Part shown: positions 1-8,881 of the stretch, piece by piece
Layout of the letters: the number at the start of each line of letters is the position of its first letter
Position numbering within the stretch: the stretch's first letter is position 1
DNA from: Neisseriaceae bacterium CLB008
GTDB taxonomy: Bacteria > Pseudomonadota > Gammaproteobacteria > Burkholderiales > Neisseriaceae
Direction of reading: 5' to 3'
Length of the DNA stretch: 64,000 nt
Assembly: GCA_041228285.1 (NCBI GenBank)
Contig: CP166133.1
Coordinates: forward strand, 1,302,001-1,366,000
Notes under the pieces: generated by a model
Told to the model about the DNA's origin: nothing
Database searches by the model: none
The model's input: the letters and a program-made list of their open reading frames with translations, nothing else
Program-made: the position numbers and the translations under genes

Positions 1-1
1 C

Positions 2-1015
2 AAGGCTGTGTTGCTGCTGGGCGGCTCGTTTTTATTGACCTTCTTGGTCTTTGCCAAGTTCAACTTTAACATCAGTGAAATGATCGCCGTTGTCAAAGCC
101 GGCTCGCCTTTGGGAGACAACTACATGCAGGCAGGTAACCAGTTTAAAAACGGCCTCGACACGATCTCCTTTAATATGTCGCTGGTGTTCGGTGCGGCCG
201 GTTTGCCACATTTGCTGGTGCGTTTCTTTACCGTTAAAGACGCTTTAACGGCGCGTAAGTCAGTGGTGTATTCGACCTGGTTCATCGGTGCCTTCTTCAT
301 CATGACCATTTTCTTGGGCTTCGGTGCAGTGGCATTTGTGGGCGTGGATGAGATTGTGGCGGCCAACCGTGCCGGTAATATGGCGGCGCCGTTATTGGCT
401 CTGGTCGTGGGCGGTGATTTCCTGTTTGCCTTTATTTCTGCTGTGGCGTTTGCCACCATTTTGGCGGTGGTGTCGGGCCTGGTGTTGACCTCGGCGTCGG
501 CGTTTGCTCACGACATCTACGGTGAGATCATCAAAGATGGCAAGATGACCCAGCGCCAGCAGGTCATGGTGGCGCGCGTGGCCTCTATTGGCGTGGCAGC
601 GATTTCCATTGTATTGGCGCTGTTCGCACAATCCCTGAACGTGGCGTTTTTGTCAGTCTTGGCCTTGGGTATTGCCGCCAGCGCGAACCTGCCGGTGATA
701 TTGCTGACCATCTACTGGCGTCGATTCAATGTGGTGGGTGCGGTGATGGGCATGGCGACTGGCTTGATTAGCTCGGTGGTATTGGTGATGCTGAGCCCGA
801 GCGTGTGGAACCCAGTGGCGGGTGCCGGTATTTTCCACGGTGACCCTATTTTCCCCATGGCCAATCCTACTATTTTCACCATTCCCTTGGGCTTCTTGGG
901 CGCCTACATCGGTACCTTAATTGGGCGGCGTAACCCCAAGCTTGAAGACGACTATGACGAAGTATTGTTTAAAGCCAATACCGGTCATGGCGTGCATTCT
1001 GCTCAAGATCATTAA
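2..1015 (+). CDS. actP: Cation/acetate symporter, C-terminal part (runs off the left edge)
   Basis: The frame is open from the first bases of the window, so the 5' part of the gene lies outside it; about 337 residues are visible. Several hydrophobic membrane segments are seen. The stretch FGAAGLPHLLVRFFTVKDA followed by ARKSVVYST is characteristic of the ActP branch of the sodium:solute symporter family, which takes up acetate and other short carboxylates across the inner membrane. The C-terminal tail (FSP/LSPSVW region, then IFPMANPTIFTIPLGF) also fits ActP. A strong terminator follows 35 bases after the stop. Family assignment is firm; exact substrate is inferred. Confidence 0.85.
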   Translation, partial: KAVLLLGGSFLLTFLVFAKFNFNISEMIAVVKAGSPLGDNYMQAGNQFKNGLDTISFNMSLVFGAAGLPHLLVRFFTVKDALTARKSVVYSTWFIGAFFIMTIFLGFGAVAFVGVDEIVAANRAGNMAAPLLALVVGGDFLFAFISAVAFATILAVVSGLVLTSASAFAHDIYGEIIKDGKMTQRQQVMVARVASIGVAAISIVLALFAQSLNVAFLSVLALGIAASANLPVILLTIYWRRFNVVGAVMGMATGLISSVVLVMLSPSVWNPVAGAGIFHGDPIFPMANPTIFTIPLGFLGAYIGTLIGRRNPKLEDDYDEVLFKANTGHGVHSAQDH

Positions 1016-1049
1016 GTTTTTTCCTTCACATCATCATGCTGATGTTTTG

Positions 1050-1080
1050 GGCCGTGCCTTATCAGGTACGGCCTTTTTTT
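1050..1080 (+). terminator. Intrinsic terminator of actP
   Basis: A 9-bp stem (GGCCGTGCC / GGTACGGCC with one G-T pair), a 6-base loop and a run of seven T's directly follow the symporter gene. Confidence 0.85.
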
Positions 1081-1300
1081 GTGGGCAATCCCCCAAGGCC
1101 GACCACGGCGGCATTCGAAAATACGCCCAATACCGTTCTGGGGCGCTGCAGCCGGCACACGAACGTCACCGTCAATAAGGCCGTCACGGCATCTAAGCGT
1201 TGGGCGCTTGGATCAAGTCTTGAGCCGACGACAGCACCAAGACAAGGAGACGGGTGCGAATGGCACTCATAGGCCAATAAAACCTTGAGATAGGGCGAGC

Positions 1301-1738
1301 TTAGTTAGGGTCATATTGTGCGCACACGCCGTTTTTGGGCAGGCACCAACGCGCACTTAGGAAAGACACAGCAGCGCCTAGGCAGGCATAAAAACCAACG
1401 GTGCGAGCTGGGCTGAAGTCAATAACCACTATGGTGAGGGCACTTAATAGGCCACCAAGCATGGTTAAGATAAGGTAGTGGCGTACGCTTTGCTGCATTT
1501 TGAATACGCAGGCAATGATGCCCAATAGCAGCCCAGCCACCGCAAACATGGCCTGGGCCAAAAAGGCCGCCAGTAGGCCAAAATTGAGCACAGACAGTAG
1601 GTGTTCCGTGAGCGAATAAAAAGGCTGGACGCTTTTGAAGAGATCATAGAGGCCAAACAACGAAGCAACGATGAAGCCGGCCACGCCTGCGCTGAAGAAA
1701 TAGGTCAGAATGACTCTGAGTTTTGGATAGGGCTTCAT
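1301..1738 (-). CDS. Four-helix membrane protein of unknown function
   Basis: A 145-residue hydrophobic protein with about four predicted membrane segments (roughly residues 10-30, 50-75, 85-105, 110-128) and short polar ends. It starts at an ATG and stands alone, between the actP terminator and a divergent lipoprotein gene. I do not recognise the family. The 220 bases between it and the actP terminator hold nothing I can support. Confidence 0.6.
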   Translation of the reverse strand: MKPYPKLRVILTYFFSAGVAGFIVASLFGLYDLFKSVQPFYSLTEHLLSVLNFGLLAAFLAQAMFAVAGLLLGIIACVFKMQQSVRHYLILTMLGGLLSALTIVVIDFSPARTVGFYACLGAAVSFLSARWCLPKNGVCAQYDPN

Positions 1739-1932
1739 CTGCCTCCTTATTGCTGTGTGTGTGCTTACGGCTTATGATGGTGGCTTGAAGGCGCTAATGG
1801 CCTAGGATTGCGGTATTGTAACATGGTTTAAAGCGGCGCACAGTGGGGGTTGATACCAGCGCATGGGCTTGTTTAGTTGACTAGTTAGGCCATCTATTTG
1901 CCAATAGGCTTTATGATTTAATTTGTGTGGCA

Positions 1933-1961
1933 TTGTCATATTTTATGTTATTGTTTATGAC
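1933..1961 (+). promoter_or_regulatory. Probable sigma-70 promoter of the lipoprotein gene at 1989
   Basis: TTGTCA (1933-1938), a 17-base spacer and TATGAC (1956-1961) give 5/6 and 4/6 matches to the -35 and -10 consensus. The predicted start lies about 20 bases before the ATG at 1989. Confidence 0.5.
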
Positions 1962-1988
1962 GTTAAATAATCATAGAGAAGATTCAGT

Positions 1989-2369
1989 ATGAAGAAATAT
2001 TATGTCAGTTCATTGCTACTAACCGTTTTTCTCGCTGGTTGCGCGACCCCAAGTAAGCACTATGAGAAATTATTACCGTTAACTGAGGTTGAGAAGCAGA
2101 GCCTGACCTGTATTCAACTAGATCAAGAGGTGATTAAAATACAGGGTACGCTTAGCGATATTGGCGAAGTGTCAACGGCTGATGCTGCTATGGCTAACGT
2201 GGGTATTGGGGCCGCTATTCTCAGAGCTTCTCTTGGCGGGTTCAATAGCAAGGATATGCAGCTCAGTGTCGATGTTAAGGAGCAGCAGGATGCTATTCAA
2301 AAGGCGAACGATAGACTATTGGCAGTCACGCAGCTCCAGACAGAAAAAAAGTGCCTCTCCAATCGCTAA
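1989..2369 (+). CDS. Small lipoprotein of unknown function
   Basis: A 126-residue protein with a type II signal peptide: MKKYYVSSLLLTVFLAGC, lipobox LAGC with the acylated Cys at residue 18. The mature part is polar, with a small Ala/Gly-rich stretch (about residues 62-80) and a helical, Gln/Lys-rich C-terminus ending in a second Cys region (KKCLSNR). A purine-rich ribosome site (AGAGAAG) precedes the ATG. It has its own promoter and terminator, so it is a single-gene unit. Family not recognised. Confidence 0.65.
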   Translation: MKKYYVSSLLLTVFLAGCATPSKHYEKLLPLTEVEKQSLTCIQLDQEVIKIQGTLSDIGEVSTADAAMANVGIGAAILRASLGGFNSKDMQLSVDVKEQQDAIQKANDRLLAVTQLQTEKKCLSNR

Positions 2370-2440
2370 TGATGATTGAGTAAAGGGTTTGCTGTTGGAA
2401 TGGAATAGGTGGTCGAACGAGATGTGAATGACACAGGAAG

Positions 2441-2470
2441 GCCCCATGGTTGAAAGCCATGGGGCTTTTA
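2441..2470 (+). terminator. Intrinsic terminator of the first lipoprotein gene
   Basis: Perfect 9-bp stem GCCCCATGG / CCATGGGGC with a 7-base loop and a T-run. The following about 190 bases to 2662 are AT-rich and show no gene. Confidence 0.85.
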
Positions 2471-2661
2471 TCTGGCTATATTTATCAGTTTAATTGATAT
2501 TTATTAGTAATGAGTGAATAAGTTATTAAAATTATTTATCAGTTATTAATCTAAAAGAGAATTGTTAAAATTTGTTAAGAACTCTGAGCCCATGGGCGCT
2601 TGGTGATATTGTACTAGTATATAAATAAAAATATTTTTAGTATGCTTAAAGGGGTGGGGCT

Positions 2662-3180
2662 GTGCGTAAATTATTATTAATGTCTATTCTGGTTGCGAGT
2701 TTGGCCGGGTGTCATCAAGGTGAAAATGCCGATGTGGATGATGCTCTGAGATGGCAATATAAAGAAGTTGTAGATAGCACTCATGAGACGGGGAGAAAAT
2801 ACCGTTTCGCGACTTTACAGTCTCTCAGTAACCCAGTGCAAGACCAAGAAATTGGGCGTTATAAAATATTGCTTTCAATTTACAAAGAGTACCGTAATCA
2901 GGAGTCGGATACTTATTCTGCCGTGTTTGGTATTGATGGTGGTGATTTGAAATGCCCCGATGGTTTATGCAAGATTACTGTTCAATTTGATGATGAAGTA
3001 AAAATGGCCATCATCCCGAAAAAAACGTCTGCTCGTTTTTTTTATATTGATGGCAACAGTCAGCTTGGAAAAGCCCTGATCCGTTCTATTTTAAAATCAG
3101 AGAAAATGACGATAGGTATTGATCTAGAGTTGGTGGGCTATAGGGTTTTTGAGTTCAATGTATCAAATTTAGCGCTTTAA
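2662..3180 (+). CDS. Lipoprotein of unknown function
   Basis: A 172-residue protein beginning at GTG, with an AAAGGGG ribosome site 10 bases upstream supporting that start. Signal peptide MRKLLLMSILVASLAGC with lipobox LAGC (Cys17). The mature domain is mixed alpha/beta with two close cysteines (CPDGLC, about residues 98-103) that could form a disulfide. The gene is more AT-rich than the housekeeping genes around it. No family recognised; the 257 bases downstream to 3438 hold no gene I can support. Confidence 0.6.
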   Translation: MRKLLLMSILVASLAGCHQGENADVDDALRWQYKEVVDSTHETGRKYRFATLQSLSNPVQDQEIGRYKILLSIYKEYRNQESDTYSAVFGIDGGDLKCPDGLCKITVQFDDEVKMAIIPKKTSARFFYIDGNSQLGKALIRSILKSEKMTIGIDLELVGYRVFEFNVSNLAL

Positions 3181-3437
3181 CGGTAATGATTATTCTATTG
3201 GAATGGGTTGGCGCAAGCTAAAATAACGCGGCCACTCCGGTCATTATAAAACTTCTACTGATGTAGGAGGGATTTTCACTTTATCAGACAGCGTTTCGGA
3301 TAGGACCTAAGGGTTGGATTGTGGCCCCAGAAAAGGCTTCGCAAGATAGTTAGGTCAAGTTATGATGTTTAAAGTAGAGTTAATTTAAATAGATAGTTAA
3401 TAGAAGGGTTGAGGCTAACTCTTGCAAGGAAATAGAG

Positions 3438-3716
3438 ATGAAACGCAAGCATAAAGTGGTTGCTGGCTTGGTGGTTGGGGTGACGTTGTTGCTCACGGGT
3501 TGTGCTGATTTTGTTGATTCATTTAGTCCAATACATCGTCCTAAATACATTAAGCATCCAGATGGTAGTACGGTGCTTGATTGTAAAGGCCGTGGCCTAC
3601 AAGCTGGGTATGATGCTAAATTATTTTGGAAAGAGAATAATTTACGAAAAGGCACGACCGATTTTATTTGTGTGGATGGCAAGGCTTATTTGCCAGAGAA
3701 GGTGCCTAGACAATAA
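3438..3716 (+). CDS. Small lipoprotein of unknown function
   Basis: A 92-residue protein with signal peptide ending in LLLTGC (Cys22) and a mature part containing a Cys pair (LDCKGRG and FICVDGKAYLP). An AAGGAAATAGAG ribosome site precedes the ATG. It is the third of four short lipoprotein genes in this 2.6-kb stretch. AT-rich. No function can be inferred from sequence. Confidence 0.6.
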   Translation: MKRKHKVVAGLVVGVTLLLTGCADFVDSFSPIHRPKYIKHPDGSTVLDCKGRGLQAGYDAKLFWKENNLRKGTTDFICVDGKAYLPEKVPRQ

Positions 3717-3840
3717 GCTTAAGCACTTTGATGTGCGCAGCAAAGCATTTGCCGGTACCGGCCTTGGCAATCGATTAAATCCGCTGGATTATTTTGAGTT
3801 GGATTGATTCTGTGAAATTTAAGGCGGTTTTGCCGGCATA

Positions 3841-3870
3841 AAAAATCCCTCCATGAGAGGGTTATTTTTT
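3841..3870. terminator. Intrinsic terminator between lipoprotein gene and tRNA
   Basis: Short stem CCCTC / GAGGG with a 5-base loop, flanked by A-run on the left and T-run on the right, so it could stop transcription from both sides (the lipoprotein gene from the left, tRNA-Gly from the right). Confidence 0.6.
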
Positions 3871-3940
3871 GTGGACAACTAGTTAAGTGTCCCTTATTTG
3901 TCCCAAGGGATTGTTAAAGTGTTGATTTTTAATGGCATCA

Positions 3941-4014
3941 TGGAGCGGGTGAGGGGAATCGAACCCCCGTCTTAAGCTTGGGAAGCTTCTACTCTACCAT
4001 TGAGCTACACCCGC
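3941..4014 (-). tRNA. tRNA-Gly, anticodon CCC
   Basis: On the minus strand a 74-base cloverleaf begins GCGGGTGTAGCTCA and ends in the T-arm GGGTTCGATTCCC, acceptor strand CACCCGC, discriminator T and an encoded CCA. The anticodon arm has loop TTCCCAA, giving anticodon CCC (reads GGG, glycine), very similar to the E. coli glyU layout. All arms pair. Confidence 0.93.
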
Positions 4015-4191
4015 TTTTTGTTCTAAGGCTGACTGGCTAAGCATCATGGCCAATCTGATAGAGTGGGCAATGTACCCTTTTTTTGCCGTTTGGGCAAGGG
4101 GTAGAGGCATCTTTATGATACGCAGTAGAGACGTTACTTGGCTTTGAAGCCTGCTGAGCGCGGCTATTTTTAACAATTAGCGACGATCTAT

Positions 4192-4220
4192 TTGCCAATA
4201 GAAGTGTGGCTCTATAAAAT
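4192..4220 (+). promoter_or_regulatory. Probable sigma-70 promoter of the lipoprotein gene at 4275
   Basis: TTGCCA (4192-4197), exactly 17 bases, then TAAAAT (4215-4220); both boxes match 5/6. The -35 lies in a 16-base word (4186-4201) that also occurs at 1892-1907. Confidence 0.6.
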
Positions 4221-4274
4221 GGCTTGAGGTGCGCCGCTAGGCGCTTTCTGTGTTGGTAATGAGGATGGTAAAGT

Positions 4275-4625
4275 ATGAGCGTAAAACAAAGCTTAATCGG
4301 TGTGATGGTGCTGGGCCTGACGGCGTGTAGTCAGTCTATGGTACCGAGCGTCGGACAAAGCATGATTGCCACCACGGTGACCCAAGAGTGCCATAAGCAG
4401 TTGGATAAGCGGGTAGAGTGGCAAACCGCAAAACTATTGGTGACGCCGGAAAAAGCCAAACAGTGGGAACAAAAGATTTGTGACTGCGTCGGGGAAGAGG
4501 CACCGAACTATGTGTCAATGTCCGATGTGGCCACGGCGGTGACCAATCCTGCCGAACGTGCGGCGATTGGCGCGCGCGTGGCGGAGGCGACCTTAACCGC
4601 CTGCGTGAAAAAAATAAAATTTTAA
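4275..4625 (+). CDS. Small lipoprotein with four mature-part cysteines
   Basis: A 116-residue protein with a short type II signal peptide ending in LTAC (Cys18). The mature part has cysteines in QECHKQ, ICDCVGEE and LTACVKK, spacing that suggests disulfides in the periplasm. GAGGATGG forms the ribosome site. It precedes thrC but is separated by 86 bases. Family not recognised. Confidence 0.6.
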   Translation: MSVKQSLIGVMVLGLTACSQSMVPSVGQSMIATTVTQECHKQLDKRVEWQTAKLLVTPEKAKQWEQKICDCVGEEAPNYVSMSDVATAVTNPAERAAIGARVAEATLTACVKKIKF

Positions 4626-4711
4626 GCCTGTTGGGCCATCAAGTGCTGTGTGACGGCGCTCGATGGCCCCGTTAAGTAGATAAAGATTAAGTATTAGGGA
4701 AAACACATAAC

Positions 4712-6124
4712 ATGAAATACATCAGTACCCGTGGTGGCATGGCGCCGCAGACGTTTAGCGATATTTTGTTAATGGGCTTGGCGCCTGACGGTGGCTTAGT
4801 GATGCCGATTGAATACCCTCAGGTGTCGCCCGAACAGTTGGAAACTTGGCGCACGCTTTCTTACGCCGAATTGGCCTATGAGATAATCAGCCTGTTCGCA
4901 ACAGACATTCCGGCACAAGATTTAAAAGACATTGTGGCCAAAACCTATACCGCCGAATGCTTCGGGACCGAAGCCATTACGCCGGTACGCACGCTGCACG
5001 ACGGCATCGTCATTCAAGCCTTGTCAAACGGCCCAACCCTTGCTTTTAAAGACATGGCCATGCAGTTTTTGGGCAATATGTTTGAATACGTGTTGGCGAA
5101 AAAGAATGCCGAAATCAACATTATTGGTGCCACCAGTGGCGATACCGGCAGTGCAGCAGAATATGCCATGAAAGGTAAGGCGGGGATCAATATTTTCATG
5201 CTGTCGCCTAATGGCAAAATGAGCGCCTTCCAGCGGGCGCAGATGTACAGCCTCCAAGATGAAAATATTCACAATATTGCCATTGATGGGCTATTCGACG
5301 ATTGCCAAGACATCGTTAAAGCCACCCAGCAAGACGCTGCCTTTAAGGCAAAGTATAAAATTGGTACGGTGAACTCGATTAACTGGGGCCGTATCGTGGC
5401 GCAAATCGTGTATTACTTCAAAGGCTATTTTGAAGCTACCTCGACCAATGAGCAAAAGGTGAGCTTCTGCGTACCCAGCGGTAATTTTGGCAACGTTTGT
5501 GCCGGCCATATTGCGCGCCAAATGGGTTTACACATTCACCGCCTGATTGTGGCCACCAATGAAAACGATGTTTTGGACGAATTTTTCAAAACCGGCGTTT
5601 ACCGTCCACGCGGTTCGGCCCATACCTACATCACCTCTAGCCCCTCTATGGATATCTCTAAAGCGTCTAACTTCGAACGCTTTGTGTTTGACTTAGTGGG
5701 GCAAGAGCCTGAAGCGGTTAAGATGCTGTGGGCTAAAGTGGCCAGCGGTGAAGGCTTTGATTTGAGCGAATACCTACCCGTGGTGCATGAGCATTATGGC
5801 TTTGCTTCGGGCATGAGCACGCATCAAGATCGGCTCGATACCATTAAAGCAGTATACGGTGAGGATGGCCAGTTCATCGACACCCACACTGCCGATGGCG
5901 TTAAAGTGGCGCGCGAAGTGCGTGAAGCGGGCGAATTGGTGATTTGTCTGGAAACGGCATTGGCGATTAAGTTTGAAGACACCATTAAAGAAGCCCTAGG
6001 TGCTGATGTGGTGGTGCCTTGTCCTAAGGCTTTGACTGAATTGGAGAAATTGCCTCAGCGAGTGGTGGTGCTGCCAAACGACGCCAGCTTGGTTAAAAAA
6101 TTAATTGAAGAAACATTGGCTTAA
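4712..6124 (+). CDS. thrC: Threonine synthase
   Basis: 470 residues, the usual length of the longer (plant/E. coli-divergent, gamma-proteobacterial type) ThrC. It converts O-phosphohomoserine to threonine with pyridoxal phosphate in the cytoplasm. The N-terminal MKYISTRGG start is typical; PLP lysine is Lys113 in LAFKDMAMQ; the phosphate-binding loop is ATSGDTGSAAE (about residues 142-152), and PSGNFGNVCAGH (about 255-266) follows. It stands without other threonine genes; msbA follows after 113 bases. Confidence 0.95.
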   Translation: MKYISTRGGMAPQTFSDILLMGLAPDGGLVMPIEYPQVSPEQLETWRTLSYAELAYEIISLFATDIPAQDLKDIVAKTYTAECFGTEAITPVRTLHDGIVIQALSNGPTLAFKDMAMQFLGNMFEYVLAKKNAEINIIGATSGDTGSAAEYAMKGKAGINIFMLSPNGKMSAFQRAQMYSLQDENIHNIAIDGLFDDCQDIVKATQQDAAFKAKYKIGTVNSINWGRIVAQIVYYFKGYFEATSTNEQKVSFCVPSGNFGNVCAGHIARQMGLHIHRLIVATNENDVLDEFFKTGVYRPRGSAHTYITSSPSMDISKASNFERFVFDLVGQEPEAVKMLWAKVASGEGFDLSEYLPVVHEHYGFASGMSTHQDRLDTIKAVYGEDGQFIDTHTADGVKVAREVREAGELVICLETALAIKFEDTIKEALGADVVVPCPKALTELEKLPQRVVVLPNDASLVKKLIEETLA

Positions 6125-6237
6125 GCCGTATAGGCTTTAGAATAAACACTTTAATTGCGCTGGTGTTTTAATATTTTCAGAAACTAGCATACAATACGGG
6201 TCACGTAGTTGGCCCGTTAGGAGCCTTTTCATCCCCC

Positions 6238-8013
6238 ATGAGTCAAGTTAAATTTCAATCTAGTTTTGAATTGTATAAACGCCTATTTAAGTATCTTCGC
6301 GGTTATTGGAAGATCTTTTCTGTGTCGATTGTGGCCATGGTGGTGGCGGCTTCAACCGAGCCTGCCTTTGTGGCGCTATTAAAACCCCTAATTGACGAAG
6401 GGTTTGTGGCCAAAAACATCAGCGCCATGAACTGGATTCCCTTAGCCATCATTGGCCTGTTCATCTTGCGTGGCTTGACCAGCTTCATCAATGAATACAC
6501 CAGTAGCTATTTGTCTGGCCACTTAGTACAGCAGCTGCGCCAAGAGCTGTTCGCGAAGCTGTTGGTGTTGCCGGTGAGCTTTTATCAGAATCATCAGTCG
6601 GGCCGCCTAGTGTCGCGCATCACCAACGACGTCAGCCAAATCAGTGAGGCTGGTTTTCGCGTCATTACGGTGACGGTGAAGGATGGCATTACGGTGATTG
6701 GCCTATTGGGCCTATTGTTGTATACCGATTGGCAGCTAACTTTGATTACCCTGGGCGTGATGCCCATCGTGACGCTGTGCGTGAAGTTTGTAAACAAGCG
6801 CCTGCGTGGGCTGTCGCGCAAAAACCAGCAGGATATGGGCGAAATGACTCAGGTGTTAAACGAGTCAATTGATTGCGCGCGCATGGTTAAGGTGTATGGC
6901 GGTGAGGCACGTGAGCAAGAGCGCTTTCGCGGTGCGTCTGTGGCCGTTCGCCACAATATGGTGAAGCAAACCACGATGTCGTCTTTGAGTACTGGCGTCA
7001 CCCAGCTAATCATTGCCTGTGCGCTGTCGGCGATTTTATATTTTGCTGCCCAGCGCGCGCGCAACAATGCGTTCAGCGCCGGTGATTTTATGTCGTTTTT
7101 ATCGGGCATGCTGATGTTGTTTGCGCCCGTTAAGCGCATCACCAATATTACCCAGGCGCTACAGCGTGGTTTAGCCGCTGCTGAAAGCGTGTTTGGCTTT
7201 TTGGATGAGCACGGTGAGCCTGATGAGGGCCGTCAAGTGTATCCAGGATTGAAGCAAAATCTGCGCTTTGATAACGTGGTGTTTCGCTACGAAGGGGCTG
7301 AAAAAGACAGCCTTAAAGGCGTCAGCCTCGACATTAAGGCCGGCTCAATGGTGGCCTTGGTCGGTGCGTCTGGCTGTGGCAAGAGTACCTTGGTGAGCAT
7401 GATTCCGCGGTTTTACAACCCCAGTGCCGGTAAGGTGTTGGTCGATGGTGTGGACATCGCCGACTATACCCTCAGAAGCCTGCGCCAAGATATTGCTGTG
7501 GTGAGCCAAGACGTGGTGTTGTTTAACGACACCATTGCCCACAATATTGCCTACGGTAAGGTTGGCGACGTCAGCGAAGCGGAAATCATTGCTGCTGCGA
7601 AAGCCGCTAATGCCTATGAGTTTATCGAACATTTGCCGCAGGGTTTACATACTTTGATCGGTGAAAATGGCACCAAGCTTTCGGGCGGTCAGCGCCAGCG
7701 TTTGGCCATTGCTCGAGCTTTGCTGAAAAACGCCCCGATTTTGATTTTAGACGAGGCCACCAGCGCCTTGGATACGGCTTCTGAACGTTTGGTACAGGCT
7801 GCTTTAGAGAACCTGATGCAGGACAGAACCACCATTGTGATTGCCCACCGTCTGTCGACGATTGAAAAAGCCGACACCATTGTGGTGATGCACGATGGCC
7901 AGATTGCCGAGCAGGGCACGCATACTGAGCTGTTGGTGCGTGCCGGTCGCTACGCCAATCTGTATCAGATGCAATTTAAAGATGGCACGAATGCTGGCGC
8001 AAGCCAGGCCTAA
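6238..8013 (+). CDS. msbA: Lipid A export ATP-binding/permease protein
   Basis: 591 residues, a half-size ABC exporter of the MsbA type that flips lipid A-core across the inner membrane. The N-terminal half carries about six membrane helices with the exporter motif SFYQNHQSGRLVSRITNDV. The ATPase half has Walker A GASGCGKST (residues 376-384), Q-loop VVSQDVVLFND, signature LSGGQRQR, Walker B ILILDEATSALD and the switch IVIAHRLSTIE. AGGAG lies about 15 bases before the ATG, rather far. A -10-like TACAAT at 6190-6195 may be its promoter. Confidence 0.92.
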   Translation: MSQVKFQSSFELYKRLFKYLRGYWKIFSVSIVAMVVAASTEPAFVALLKPLIDEGFVAKNISAMNWIPLAIIGLFILRGLTSFINEYTSSYLSGHLVQQLRQELFAKLLVLPVSFYQNHQSGRLVSRITNDVSQISEAGFRVITVTVKDGITVIGLLGLLLYTDWQLTLITLGVMPIVTLCVKFVNKRLRGLSRKNQQDMGEMTQVLNESIDCARMVKVYGGEAREQERFRGASVAVRHNMVKQTTMSSLSTGVTQLIIACALSAILYFAAQRARNNAFSAGDFMSFLSGMLMLFAPVKRITNITQALQRGLAAAESVFGFLDEHGEPDEGRQVYPGLKQNLRFDNVVFRYEGAEKDSLKGVSLDIKAGSMVALVGASGCGKSTLVSMIPRFYNPSAGKVLVDGVDIADYTLRSLRQDIAVVSQDVVLFNDTIAHNIAYGKVGDVSEAEIIAAAKAANAYEFIEHLPQGLHTLIGENGTKLSGGQRQRLAIARALLKNAPILILDEATSALDTASERLVQAALENLMQDRTTIVIAHRLSTIEKADTIVVMHDGQIAEQGTHTELLVRAGRYANLYQMQFKDGTNAGASQA

Positions 8014-8076
8014 AGCACGAAGAAGATGAATGGCGTTAAGATCATTCATGGTTATTTATTTTTATTAGGATAGAAC

Positions 8077-8853
8077 ATGGCAGCATTTAATACTGTAAAA
8101 GTTTTGAGCGTCCATCATTGGACCGATGCATATTTTAGCTTTACCTGTGAGCGTGACGAAGCCTTACGTTTTAAAAATGGCCAATTTGTGATGATTGGTT
8201 TGATGGTGGATGGTAAACCTTTGATGCGTGCCTACAGCGTGGCCAGCGCCAACTTTGAGGAGCATTTAGAGTTCTTCAGCATTAAAGTACAAGACGGTCC
8301 TTTGACCAGCCGCTTGCAGCATTTAAAAGTGGGTGACGAGCTGTTAATCAGCAAAAAGCCAACGGGTACTTTAATCGTGGATGACTTAAATCCAGGTAAA
8401 AACCTTTATCTACTGTCGACCGGCACAGGCTTAGCACCTTTCTTAAGCGTGACCAAAGATCCTGAAGTCTATGATCAATTCGATAAAGTCATCATGATTC
8501 ACGGCGTGCGCCACGTTAAGGATTTAGCCTATTACAAACATTTCACCGAAGAGTTGCCTAACCATGAATACCTAGGTGAAATGGTGCGTGAAAAGTTAAT
8601 TTACTACCCAACCGTGTCGCGTGAAGACTTTCACAATACTGGCCGCATCACCGACTTAATGCGTAGCGGTAAGCTATTTGAAGACATCGGTCTGCCTAAA
8701 ATTGATCCTGCTGTTGACCGCGCCATGATCTGTGGTGGTCCAGGCATGCTGAAAGACTTAAGCCTGATGCTAGACGAGTTTGGTCTGGCTATTTCGCCTA
8801 AAACTGGCGTGCGCGGCGATTACGTGATTGAGCGCGCCTTCGTAGGTGAGTAA
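8077..8853 (+). CDS. fpr: Ferredoxin/flavodoxin-NADP+ reductase
   Basis: 258 residues, the normal size of bacterial subclass Fpr. It moves electrons between NADPH and ferredoxin or flavodoxin through FAD. The FAD-binding motif RAYSVAS (about residues 50-56) and the NADP-binding region LSTGTGLAPFLS (about 112-123) are visible, as is the C-terminal ERAFVGE tail typical of the bacterial enzyme. A TAGGATAG ribosome site precedes the ATG. It is followed 28 bases later by the lysO-like gene, possibly co-transcribed. Confidence 0.93.
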   Translation: MAAFNTVKVLSVHHWTDAYFSFTCERDEALRFKNGQFVMIGLMVDGKPLMRAYSVASANFEEHLEFFSIKVQDGPLTSRLQHLKVGDELLISKKPTGTLIVDDLNPGKNLYLLSTGTGLAPFLSVTKDPEVYDQFDKVIMIHGVRHVKDLAYYKHFTEELPNHEYLGEMVREKLIYYPTVSREDFHNTGRITDLMRSGKLFEDIGLPKIDPAVDRAMICGGPGMLKDLSLMLDEFGLAISPKTGVRGDYVIERAFVGE

Positions 8854-8881
8854 TGGTTTTTTTTAGGATGGTACAAGCATT

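Noticed and set aside
1036-1288. Overlapping open frames after actP
   Set aside because: They lie over the actP terminator and the following spacer, have no ribosome site or family features and conflict with one another.
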